Shown: positions 54,657 through 64,000 of the stretch, piece by piece
How the letters are laid out: each line of letters begins with the position of its first letter
Numbering within the stretch: the stretch's first letter is position 1
Assembly: GCA_030015575.1 (NCBI GenBank)
Contig: JASDDO010000006.1
Span: 323,502,361 to 323,566,360, forward strand
Source of the DNA: Agapanthus africanus
Lineage: Eukaryota > Streptophyta > Magnoliopsida > Asparagales > Amaryllidaceae
Direction: 5' to 3'
Length of the DNA stretch: 64,000 nucleotides
Program-made: the position numbers and the translations under genes
The notes under the pieces: model-generated
Database searches by the model: none
What the model saw: only the letters and a program-made list of their open reading frames with translations
What the model was told of the DNA's origin: nothing

Positions 54657-57600
54657 TGTAACATCCGAGCCCAATAATACTATTTATATTACTAGTTGAG
54701 GGTTATATATTGCTCATTTCCAATTATTCTGTTTTTCTGGGGTTTATTGCTAAATTTTAACTGGTTAAGTCATTTTGGCACATAACAAATTTTAACTCCT
54801 AAAATGAAATTTAAAATGTCCATGTTGGCCTACTCGTCGCCACTAGTCGCGTGATAGCGTCCGCGTGTCGAGATTCCGTTCCGTTTGGCTAAACGGGCAA
54901 GTTTGGACGACTACGCGCGCGTGCAAGTGTCCGACTTGGGGGCATGCATTTTAATCATTAAACACCTCTTTTCGAAATTTGGAACCCGCTTAAAATCCTA
55001 TAATTTGAATTTGGAACATTTGGGCGCAACCCGGACGCGATTTGGAAATGTTTCATTTCGCGCCAAAAAGGCCCATTTAAATTTAATATCTTAAACTATA
55101 TTATACGAATATAATTTACCTAACCGTTAAATCCTTCAATTCCTTCTCCTTTATCTCGTGATCAGCCAATCACGAGGCTGAGTTTTGTGGGCCCCGCCTC
55201 CAAATCCTTTCCCTGTCTCTCTCTCTCTCATCATCATCAAATCTTTTCTCTCTCTCTCTTCAATCTCTCTCTCTCTTCCTCTATAAGTTTTCATCCATGC
55301 AGCCGCCCCTATGCATCCTCTTCTTCACGAGAAAACGCCTCAGAACCCTAACCCTAGCCCCTCGTTCTTCGCCGTCGACCTCCCCGCGACCTCGCCGTCG
55401 CCGCCCTCGCCACCACGAGACTAGCCGCACCCACTTACCTCCTTCCTCCGCCGATTCCCGCACCTGCACCCAACCCGACGACGCCTCCAACCACTGCAGA
55501 GCCCGACGTCGACGCCGCCTCTCGTCGCCGACGACTCCCGCGACTCCCTCTCACCCTCCTCGTCCCGACCTCGTCGTCGCTTCCCTCCTCCCCTCGCCGG
55601 ACCACCAACCCGAGGCCATAACCCCTTCACCTACCCTCCGCTGTTCGCCGGAGAATGCGCCGGCGATCCTCGCCGCCGTCACCAGAGCCACCTCCGTCTC
55701 CCCCTCGACCACTAGAGCCGACCACCCTCTCCCCCACTCGTCGCAGCACCCTCTCCCGCGAACCCCGAGGCCATTCAAGCCTTTGCAGCCGCCGTCGCTG
55801 CCTCGCCGGCGTTCCAGCGCCGTCGAGCTCGCCGGGGTTACCCCTGGTGCCTCTCGGTAAGCCTTCCTCATCTTTCCTTTTTGCAAATCACCCCCCCCCC
55901 CGCTGATCACATTAAGTTTATCGTGTGTTGCTAACTCGTTGCCGTGTTTCTGCTGGAATTCGACCGTGCCGTCTTGGCGAACCCGACGCTCCAGTGAAGT
56001 ACCCTGGTCCGTGTGATCCCGTTGTTCTCTGTTGGGGCTCGATCCGTGGCCCGTGCTATCATATCGAGTTTTCTGCCGACATCGCATCCGTGTTCCGGTT
56101 TGCAAAACCGTCGAGGCAAGTATCTGAATACTTGCTTTAACATGCTAGCGTGCGAGATCTAGTCTTGCCACGCAGTTGAATTCATACTATATAATACAAC
56201 AACTTAATGATGGTAATTGATATCATATTATGAGTTAGAATTGACAGTTGCAGTTATCTTTAACATGGAATCGTTATAATAGTTCCTCGTAATTAATCAA
56301 CCCACTATCAATCCATAATTCAACTAAATAAAACAATTGGATCACATCTGCTTTAATTGTTAAATCATTCACGAGACAATTATTATACTTAGTGTAAATT
56401 CCTGTAGCTTCATTACTTTATGATTATGGATATTGCTTCACCTTGTGGCTTTTGCACCCCAAAGGTGCGTGAACCTGTTAATAAGAGAATACAAAACATC
56501 ATTGTGTTTACATGGAATAATATAGTTATTTACTGTTTCCTGCCGCTGTTCATTACTTGATTGTATACCTGTTGTGAGCACATACTCGTTTGCACTACAT
56601 ATTGGCCTGACCCTGCCACTCATGACATATACATACATACCGACTCATCCTGTTGTACCATGACATGACTTGTTTCATGATCTCATGCCTAATGCCGACA
56701 AACCCGACCATCCCTGCTGTCTATCCGACAGACCTACTCTTACCGGATTTTGTGTTGGCATTAGTCCTTGACTACTGAATACCTGACCTGACATACATAG
56801 CTTGGGGGTATGGGGAAATCAAAGATGAACCTGACTTGTAACTCGACAGTTCACTACCGTTCGAGTGTACACATTCATATTCTGTGTCTAACGGCATGTC
56901 TCGGTTTCAGCCGAGAATATTGTGGCCGTGATCCCGGGTATGTACGGGGTAATACCGAGTGTACACTTTCCTATTCTGTGCCTAACGGCATGTCTCGGTT
57001 TCAGCCGAGAATATTGTGGCCGTGATCCCGGGTATGTACGGGGTAATACCGAGTGTATACTTTCCTATTCTGTGCCTAACGGCATGTCTCGGCTGCCGCC
57101 GAATATTGTGGCCATGGTCCCGGGTATGTACGGGATACTTTTGGGTTACATCGACGATTCATCAATTGGTTTCAAAGACTATAGAGTAGAAAACCTGATA
57201 GGACAGTTTAGTCACCATTGCACATTACCCTGCTTGTTATTTCTTATTACTGCTCTATTCATGTTCATACTTGCATTGCTTATTACCATGTTTATACTAT
57301 ATACTTGATGTCGTGTCGCGCTGACGTCTGGGTTTTGCATGGCCCAGATTCCGTACCATTGTCGACGACCGAGCAGGAGTACTTCAGCCAGCAGGCTGAA
57401 CTGTGAGTTCCTTAGGGTTTAGTTTATTTATTTCATTTTATTTCCAGATGTGAGCCCGCATTATGGGACGTACTGTTTATTCATTGTATTGGATCATTAG
57501 CTTCCGCACTTATTGTTTATCGATTCTTGTTATTATGGATTTGGACATGTATTAGATTAGCTTATTATCTTGTTCTTGATATCCTTACAACCGTAATGTG

Positions 57601-57689
57601 ACTGTGGATGGATACTTCCTACCCACAGGTAGCATGGTTGGCTATGTCACGTGCTCAATCATGCGTACTCTGGGAAGCGGGGCGTGACA
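54657..57689 (+). repeat. G2 3' LTR
   Basis: 3033 bp partner of 46765-49799, preceded by ttttgtagttgggtatga, a weak purine tract. The upstream sequence tttcgaggacgaaattc is common before plant gypsy polypurine tracts. Confidence 0.93.
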
Positions 57690-57757
57690 TCCTTCCTCAA
57701 TCATTGCAATCACATGCCTGTGATCCAATAATTGACTCTGAGGGCACTATATCCAAC
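57690..57757 (-). repeat. C1 right LTR, outer part, with G2 right target duplication
   Basis: TCCTT (57690-57694) is the duplication; 57695-57757 is the C1 LTR start on the minus strand (TGTTGGATATAGTG…). Its 57719-57752 part equals 3286-3319. Confidence 0.88.
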
Positions 57758-58060
57758 AGCCTTCTGAGGACGAGATTCTCGCCGTGGGATGTGGAACGTG
57801 GAGCGGCGAAGATCTCGTCGTGGCGAGATATACGGAGACGCTAGTGTTCCATGGACGCTGAGGAATCTCAGCTATAGGATAGCTCGAAGACGAGCAAGGA
57901 AGCTGAGGAAGCTCGGCTATACGATTGCTCGGAGACGAACTATTGGCTGATGGTTAGACGAAAATGGAACATATTCAGGAGAGGCCCCCCAAAGGTCGGA
58001 GGCGAGGCGCCGAAGAATGTCCCCCCTGCACGGTACTTATCTCAACTCTGTAGATTTCAA
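57758..58060. other. Unassigned GC-richer segment next to the TE nest
   Basis: A mixed segment with related phrases (gaagctgaggaagctcggct, ggaatctcagctatagg, gctcgaagacgagc, gctcggagacga) and a run ggccccccaaaggtcggag. No ORF or family is recognised. It may be a relic of another repeat or the insertion-site flank of C1. Confidence 0.35.
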
Positions 58061-58569
58061 GTAGCTAGTTGGTGCACGTAGGAAACTTACCATCTACCAT
58101 GTGCCTTGATCTGGAGAATCCCTACTCGTGAGCACCATCAAACAACGATTTAACGAAACCACGTCAAAGTACGTCCGAAAAAATAAAATAAAAGGAAAGG
58201 AAAACAAAGGATAACACATCCCAAAAGAAAATTAAAAAAAAGTGAATCCTTAAAAATCTTCGGTCTTTACTGCTACAATGCAAACATAAAAGGAGCGTGC
58301 GTCGCTTCCAACTTCTACTAAAAAAGGGAAAGTTGTAAAAAGGAATTTTTTTCTTATTTCCTAAAAATACCCAAGAGCTGGGATAGTTTAATTAACCAAC
58401 TCTGTTTATGAGAATGTGCATCGTATGTGCCAGAAACCTTGCCTAACATAAAATCTGTATTTAAGGATCCGACTTAGAATGCAATGCTCATATGGTTTGA
58501 TTTATTGGTTTACGTTCAGAGATGTTGAAATCGTCAAAAACCCGTTCACTTGTCCCAGTTAATTTAGGA
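58061..58569. other. AT-rich intergenic sequence
   Basis: No supported gene, RNA or repeat was seen here. Confidence 0.6.
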
Positions 58570-59133
58570 TAAATTGTTTAATAATACCATACTATTTCAT
58601 ACTTTTTGCACTTAATATCATATAGCTTACCCTAATTTTTTTCACTTTGATGTCATAACACCATTAACTATCGATGGAAAATGAATTTTTTACCCCCTAA
58701 TCCTAGTGCTAACTATCTAGCCCTAGTCCTAGCCTACCTTACCCCAAACCCATGGCCACCTCCACTCCACATTCCACTGCATCATCACCACTGTCTCCTT
58801 CCCATGGCCACCTTCACCTCCACCTTGTACCCATGGCCTCCATAATCTCCACATCCCCCCAATGGCCAATCAAAGATTATGGTTAAGGTTAGGGAACTCG
58901 GTGTATTTTTTTTTCTTCTTTTAAATTTAAAAGAGCCAAGGGCATAATTTTCCAAAAATGTTCATGTGTTAGTCTCGTGCCAGTGTTTTTAGGAATATTT
59001 TAACGACCAACCAACGGAATGTATCACTTTGCTGACTTAAGAAAACTAGAGCATACAAGTGGTCAAAGTAAAACTATAGCGTATATAAGTGTTAAAAATG
59101 TTAAACTTTATGGTATTATTATTAAGCAGTTTA
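58570..59133. mobile_element. Foldback (MITE-like) DNA element
   Basis: The left end taaattgtttaataatacca and the reverse complement of the right end (taaactgcttaataataata, then ccata) match, and a looser inverted match (…cacttaatatcatatag / …cacttatatacgctatag) runs on for about 60 bases. There is no transposase. The centre (about 58730-58870) is rich in ccatggccacc-type phrases. A clear target duplication was not found, so the superfamily is open. Confidence 0.6.
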
Positions 59134-59350
59134 CTCTTTTTATTTCCGATTCGATGGATCCAAGCCCAACCTATTTACTTGTTGGGTCCTGACCCTAACT
59201 TAAAAATGGTGCACGATTCCAGCATGAAGCAAAATTAACGACACGGGCCTCAACCTCACCCTAGCCTCATCATCGTCTTCACGCATCCCTTTTTTCTTTT
59301 CGATCGAAATTTCAAAAACCCCTCACAAATCTTCAATCTTTCGATTGCCG
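59134..59350 (+). promoter_or_regulatory. Promoter and 5' UTR region of the SAP30BP-like gene
   Basis: About 215 bases between the foldback element and the ATG. The last ~100 are pyrimidine-rich and A-rich (cccttttttcttttcgatc), like a plant 5' UTR. No clear TATA box is seen. If the promoter is longer, it includes the foldback element. Confidence 0.4.
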
Positions 59351-59788
59351 ATGGCTTCGCAAACGGAGGGAATCGCCCTCTTATCGATGTACAACGACGA
59401 CGACGAAGAAGAGGAAGAAGAAAACGAGCAGCAGCAGCAGCAACACCATCAGCAACAAGAAGACGACGGCGAAGACAGAAGAGCTCGAATCGAACAAGAA
59501 ATTGACGAAGTTCCACGCAATAGCGTCGCGGATTCGGTTCCAGATTACATTTCTTCGAGATCCCCTCAGAATCTAAGCTCGCCGTCGCCGGAGGTCAAAG
59601 CCCTAAGGAGCCCTACGCCTCCTCCGTGGACCAAATCTCAGAGAAACTCGCCTCTCGATCTCACATCTGCTTCTCCTCTTCCTCCTCGGCCTCTGCCTCT
59701 GCGTGCTGATGCTCAGAACGGGAGAAGAGGAGCTCTAGCGATAGTGGATTATGCTCATGATGAAACCGCCATGTCGCCCGAAGCCGAG
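59351..59788 (+). CDS. SAP30BP-like gene, exon 1
   Basis: 146 codons from MASQTEGIALLSMYNDDDEE to AMSPEAE, ending at gccgag|gtgatt, phase 0. The ATG is the first in frame. Reading on through the donor gives a false longer ORF. Confidence 0.9.
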
Positions 59789-62700
59789 GTGATTACTTCA
59801 GATTCTCGATTCGGCTTGTTTATTGTTTATTGGTTTGATTATTTTGTGAATTCTCTTGTTGCTTATGGATTTTTCAGGAGGAGGAGATGGCTGACGCCAT
59901 GATTGGCGTGGAGATTCAATCTTCTGATGGTAATTGAGCTTTTCTTCTTTCTTTTTTTCCGTCTGATAGTATATTTGCTCATATCTTTTGATAGCATATT
60001 GGTTTTATGATAGATTAGATATTTAACTATGCATCAGCTAAGCATGATTGGAATCACAACCATATGTATCATCACTGATGTCTGTATTTTCAACGAGCTA
60101 TGAAATTTTCATTCAACTTTTTCAACACTTGTAAGCCTAGAAGATATGAGGTTATCATGAGGGATTGTTGTCTTTATGGTTTATTAGCCACAACCGATTC
60201 CTCATGTTCGATTGCAAAGTCCCCATCTTGAGTGCTAGATTTGTATAAATTATAAGGAGGCAATGGCCCCTATATCAGCAAAAGACCAATAACCTCATGC
60301 CTTCATCCTTAAGATTCCTTGCCGCTCTTTCGTCGTTGGTTTGCACTAGAGTTGTTTCATATTAAGGTCTCCATTGAGGCTTGAACCTGATCCATGAGCA
60401 GATTCAGTTTGATCCAAGTATTCTACATACAATGGAACCATGCAAATCTGTCCTATTTGACCAGACTCAACTCATATGTGCAGTTTAGTGTCACAATTTC
60501 TAATGAGATTTAAGGCCACATCTGCTGTTCAGATAGTATTCCAGGCCTGAGTTTTCATAGCTGTGTTATCAACAAAATACTTATTCCATTTCGTCTTCAT
60601 TTTAAACAAAGCATTAATTGCTGTTGCAAAATTAATAAATTTCTGTTAAGAAGCTTATGTCGAGGTACAAATATAGAGTGCAAGTGCATAGGTCGGTATC
60701 AAAATTGTGGACTGAATGCTTTTTGCTCCTTCAAACAACAGAATTGAACTTATAATAATGTATTCACCTAACCTGACTTCTTACATTTCCGACACAAATT
60801 TTTGTGTGCTTGGACCATACACAATCCTTAATATACCGTCGTCTATGTAAAATGCATACGTCATTGGTTGTTTATGATGATCGACTGTTAAATCCTTATA
60901 TCTTCCTGACATTCCATCGTCAATCTTTTTGGGCATGTTGCTATGTACTAACTGTAAGCTGAATGCTGACCCTGTTGGCAGTGTTGGGACCAAGTCCAGA
61001 ATGGGTATCAGACTATCAGTAGCTAGTGGAAGCTGGGTGGATGCTTGGCAGTTATATTTTAAAATTAAATAGTTTATATTAGAAGAACTATTGATGAGCA
61101 TGTATTGTATGCGGGAAATTTCATACATATTTTTTATTGTTGTAATTTCTGTACTAATTGCTAAGAATAATACCTATAGATTATAAATTTCTCAGTGCTC
61201 AAAACAGCGACAATATTTTATAATCCATTGAGTACTAGAATTCACCTTTCCTCTAACTTCTGGAATATTGGTAGAGCTGCTTATGTTGTTTAGACATTCC
61301 TTATATATCACAAGCACCTGCACTTTTTATTTCTCATCCCCCCTCTTCCACTCTCTCAATTTTTTTGGCATTTTCATAGGTAATGTTGAAATAAGAACAC
61401 CTCCAGGAACAGTTCAACTATTGACACCAAGCACTCAACCAGAACCTACACAATCCTCTGATATACCAAAAGAGTCAACATCTGAGACAATTATGGCATT
61501 TGATTCTTGTGGACTTGAAATTGAAAGGTCTCACACTGAAATGACTGTTGTGGTTTCTGGAGAATTGCGAAATGATGATCTGTTGGAGAGATTTCTTCCT
61601 CCTCTGATGACAAAGTGCTCTGAGGAGCTGCAGGTATTTCAATTTCTTTAACAAGACTCGTAGATTGAACTTGATGTTTTCAACTTTATTTTTAACATAT
61701 AGCCAATTAGCCACATTAGGATCTTATGTAAAAGAAGCTCAATTATTCCTTTATAAGCAAAATATGGCATGTTTGTCATAGCTTGTTTTTTCAACATTGG
61801 AATAACATAATATTCAGGACATGTTTCAATGGACCATGTTGTTTGCAGATAATATTGTTTTAGTTGATGTCTAAAGAAGGAATAATAAGCAGAAAGGAGA
61901 GAGAAGCTTCATAACTTATCAGATAAAAAACCTGAATATATAGAATTAACTTAAACAAAAATGTGAGAATAAATGAGTGTACACAAATTGTTGGTCAACA
62001 AATAATTAACAAAGATCTTCAATACAGTTTGCTAGTTATAATGATGGTGAGATCGAGAAGTTTGTGATTTATAAATTAAAAAAATAATTAAAGGGGAAAA
62101 GTGTGTCTAAAGTATCATGTGATAATAATGTACCTATGAAGTTGGAGGAAAAATTCTATAGGACAACCATATGACCAACATTTCTTTGACGGGTCAAAGT
62201 GTTCGGTAATTAGGATTTAGGAAACAATATATTAAAAGAATGGTTGTAGCTAAGATGAGAATGTTGAGATGGATGAATGACAATATTTTAATACATTGAC
62301 TAAGAAATGAATACATTTGTAAGTAGCCGGAATTAGCTGTTGTAGAGGATAATATGATAAAGACCTAATGAAGCTGGCATGGACATGTGCACATACACAT
62401 GTTCGATGGAGTTACAAAATTGTTGGTGAAGGACCAATGATTCATTGATTCCTGAGATCAATCTTGACAGAGCTGAATGGAAGAATACAATTCTTGTATC
62501 AGACTTCGGAAGTTTCGCATAAAAAGCTTGTTACTGTTATTAAGGACTTGCATCTGGGAAAACATATCTAAGAACTTCTTTCAGATACTGCCATTGTCAA
62601 GGATATCAATCAATGGGTTTGTGCGGACTGATGCCAAGCAAGCAAATTGTTAGAGACTTGCATATGAATCTGGGGAGTTTTATTATGAGCTCAATCTACC

Positions 62701-63376
62701 CAATTAAAATTTATCCTGTATGTGTAAAATTCACTTGAAATGGGGCTTGTAGTTTGAAAGAACAGTAAGAGAAGGGACATTTTTAATACATCCTATAAGT
62801 TTGTAAACACTGAGTTCTTGTAAGAGGTGGAACTAGACATGTGATTCTCTTCTCTCTAGTTTCTAAATAGTATAGAAGTTTAGTGTGGAATTGATATAAT
62901 CATATAACTCATATGCTGAGTGGGTTAATGAGCACAAATTTAAAGACTCTTTGCTTTAGTTGTAAATGCTAAGTCAGGAAGCGCATTTTCAAAATATTAT
63001 ATAAATACAGTGCTCATCTCTGGGATGTATATGAACCCATCCTACTTATTAGAATCAGATTATCAACTTGTGTGTGTATGTGACATGCTGCGTATATTGC
63101 TTTATGATATCATTTTTAATTTTTAGCCGCCTTTCTGATCTTTTGTCCCATATCTTGCTCTCTAATTGTCTCAGGAAAAAATTAACAAGTTCCTCTCATA
63201 TAAGAAGGCTGGGAAGAGTTTCAATGAAGCTTTGCGGAACAGGAAGGATTACCGCAATCCTGATTTTTTGCAGCATGCTGTGAGGTATCAAGATATAGAT
63301 CAGATAGGAACCTGCTTCAGTAAAGATGTGTTTGACCCTCATGGATATGACAAAAGCGACTACTTTGATGAGATAG
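59351..63376 (+). CDS. SAP30BP/HCNGP-family nuclear regulator, 5' part (four coding exons, continues past the window)
   Basis: Exons 59351-59788, 59878-59929, 61380-61633 and 63175-63376, all with GT-AG introns and in-frame joins, give ~315 codons so far. The N-terminus has an acidic run (NDDDEEEEEEN) and a Gln run, then a Ser/Pro-rich region (SSRSPQNLSSPSPE, SPTPPPWTK). The C-terminal half is the HCNGP domain: LLERFLPP…KCSEELQ, EKINKFL…KAGKSFNEALRNRKDYRNPDF, then CFSKDVFDPHGYDKSDYFDEI. In animals, SAP30BP binds SAP30 of the Sin3 corepressor and also acts in splicing of short introns; plant members are little studied. A nuclear role is inferred. The last exon(s), with the expected Lys/Glu-rich tail, lie beyond 64000. 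The gene looks intact. Confidence 0.9.
59878..59929 (+). CDS. SAP30BP-like gene, exon 2
   Basis: After ttttcag at 59871-59877: EEEMADAMIGVEIQSSD plus one base, donor g|gtaatt at 59930. The preceding intron is only 89 bases. Confidence 0.85.
59930..61379 (+). other. SAP30BP-like gene, intron 2
   Basis: 1450 bases, gtaatt … ttcatag, AT-rich. No gene or clear repeat was recognised inside it; the 115-codon minus-strand ORF at 60781-61128 has no recognisable product. Confidence 0.8.
61380..61633 (+). CDS. SAP30BP-like gene, exon 3
   Basis: 84 codons plus two bases, from (G)NVEIRTPPGTVQLL to CSEELQ, donor cag|gtattt. Contains the start of the HCNGP domain (LLERFLPPLMTKCSEELQ). Confidence 0.9.
61634..63174 (+). 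other. SAP30BP-like gene, intron 3
   Basis: 1541 bases, gtattt … tctcag. AT-rich, nothing recognisable; the stretch 62340-62700 has scattered coding-like phrases but no ORF. Confidence 0.8.
63175..63376 (+). CDS. SAP30BP-like gene, exon 4
   Basis: 67 codons plus one base, from EKINKFLSYKKAGKSFNEAL to SDYFDEI, donor atag|gtcctg. The family usually continues with EA/EADMRRE-type sequence, fitting a G-started split codon. Confidence 0.85.
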
Positions 63377-63732
63377 GTCCTGCAGGATCCCTTTCATTTT
63401 CCATTTAGTTGCAAATTCTGCATGTGCTTATGCTTCAGTAAAGCAGTTTGCTTATTAGCATGTATCCATATATGTGATGTCTTTCACTCAAGTATTTTCT
63501 TTTCTGTTTTAGTTAAGTTTAAGATGTGTTGGCATCTGATATCCATATAATTGGCGTCCATGACTCAAGTATCAATAGTATAGATGTTTCCCTTGGCTAA
63601 AAATGTTTCAGCTGCATCTTATTGCACTTGAAGATGCAAATATTTATTTTGTAACCTAGGTTGCATGCACACGACATGGCACAGATATCGCGACATGACA
63701 ATTCCTGAAAGTTAGGACATGGTGATACGAAA

Positions 63733-63785
<53 letters not shown>

Positions 63786-64000
63786 TTAAGAATAAATTAA
63801 CTATCAACTAAAATTACCATAAAGGAAAGAGGAACATCCATAGAAAGGGACAAGAACATTATAGAAATAACTAACAAGTCGATAATGACTATGAACTACA
63901 ATACAATTTAACAAAATCAAGCTATCAACTAGATGTGTATATGAATAAAGAAACATCAACTACATTTATATACAAGGTTGTGAAAAGCTCTAGATGGTGT
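63377..64000 (+). other. SAP30BP-like gene, intron 4 (partial)
   Basis: AT-rich, no further exon recognised. It holds the CT/CA microsatellite. Confidence 0.65.
63733..63782. repeat. Compound microsatellite (CT)n(CA)n
   Basis: About 11 ct units followed by about 14 ca units without interruption. It gives a false low-complexity minus-strand ORF. Confidence 0.97.

Larger units (their letters stand above)
46765..57689 (+). mobile_element. G2: Tekay/Del-like chromovirus (Ty3/gypsy)
   Basis: LTRs of 3035 and 3033 bp (46765-49799, 54657-57689), TG…CA ends, TCCTT target duplication in the C1 LTR, and an iMet primer site at 49809. The interior codes for Gag with two zinc knuckles, protease, RT, RNase H, integrase and a C-terminal chromodomain-like stretch. 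About two breaks are seen in the coding part, so it is a fossil. LTR differences by eye are about 1%, slightly older than G1. The different LTRs, proteins and primer surroundings show that G1 and G2 are separate families. Confidence 0.93.
39052..57757 (-). mobile_element. C1: old Copia-type LTR retrotransposon with non-coding interior, split by G2
   Basis: The LTR terminus TGTTGGATATAGTG (minus strand) occurs next to a polypurine tract (39058-39075) and at 57757. An iMet-type primer site (44791-44803) abuts the right LTR (44804-46764 plus 57695-57757, about 2.02 kb). The 5.7-kb interior has no ORF of note. A short minus-strand stretch near the polypurine tract (about 39195-39250) reads like the ADPLT tail that closes Copia polyproteins, so a Copia origin is likely; the element looks like a non-autonomous derivative (LARD-like) or a heavily broken one. 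The left LTR is split by G1 and truncated by T1; the right LTR is split by G2. It is the oldest element here. Confidence 0.75.

Noticed and set aside
60781-61128. 115-codon minus-strand ORF in intron 2 of the SAP30BP-like gene
   Set aside because: No recognisable product and lies in an AT-rich intron; likely chance.
63597-63779. 60-codon minus-strand ORF with VCVCVC/RERERE
   Set aside because: Translation of the CT/CA microsatellite.

Overview
The window is flowering-plant nuclear DNA. The evidence is plant-type Ty3/gypsy lineages (Tat/Ogre-like and Tekay/Del-like chromoviruses), a Copia-type element with iMet primer site, AT-rich GT-AG introns, and a plant-style SAP30BP/HCNGP gene. Species cannot be told from the sequence. 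About 57.7 kb is one nest of LTR retrotransposons; the last 6.2 kb is host sequence with one recognisable gene.

Layout. (1) 1-3285, minus strand: the 5' end of a Tat-lineage gypsy element (called T1 here), running off the left edge: LTR 809-3285, primer site, and the first ~219 codons of its polyprotein. (2) 3320-39046, minus strand: a Tekay/Del-like chromovirus (G1) with 3615-bp LTRs and TATAT target duplication. (3) 10931-34440, plus strand: a very young, whole-looking Tat/Ogre-like element (T2), inserted in the gag of G1 with GCTGG duplication. It has two 3569-bp LTRs, a single ~3070-codon gag-pol frame, and a 7-kb 3' region full of tandem repeats, stem-loops and antisense ORFs. (4) 39047-57757, minus strand: an old, essentially non-coding Copia-type element (C1). 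Its left LTR is split by G1 and cut by T1; its right LTR is split by (5) 46765-57689, plus strand, a second chromovirus (G2) with TCCTT duplication. (6) 57758-64000: unassigned sequence, a foldback (MITE-like) element, then the 5' part of a SAP30BP/HCNGP-family gene (four coding exons, continuing past the right edge) and a CT/CA microsatellite.

Relative order from nesting: C1 is oldest; T1, G1 and G2 landed in C1; T2 landed in G1. LTR differences seen by eye agree: G2 about 1%, G1 about 0.6-0.7%, T2 almost none.

The most unusual material is in T2. Two collinear, paralogous 175-codon ORFs and a small coiled-coil ORF lie antisense to gag-pol, and G-box/TATA-like signals precede the farthest-upstream one. 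Stem-loops with a near-constant loop have stems that vary in a compensated way. The LTR is largely built from short inverted repeats, including about ten paired G-box (CACGTG) hairpins. T1 uses the same inverted-repeat style with different sequences.
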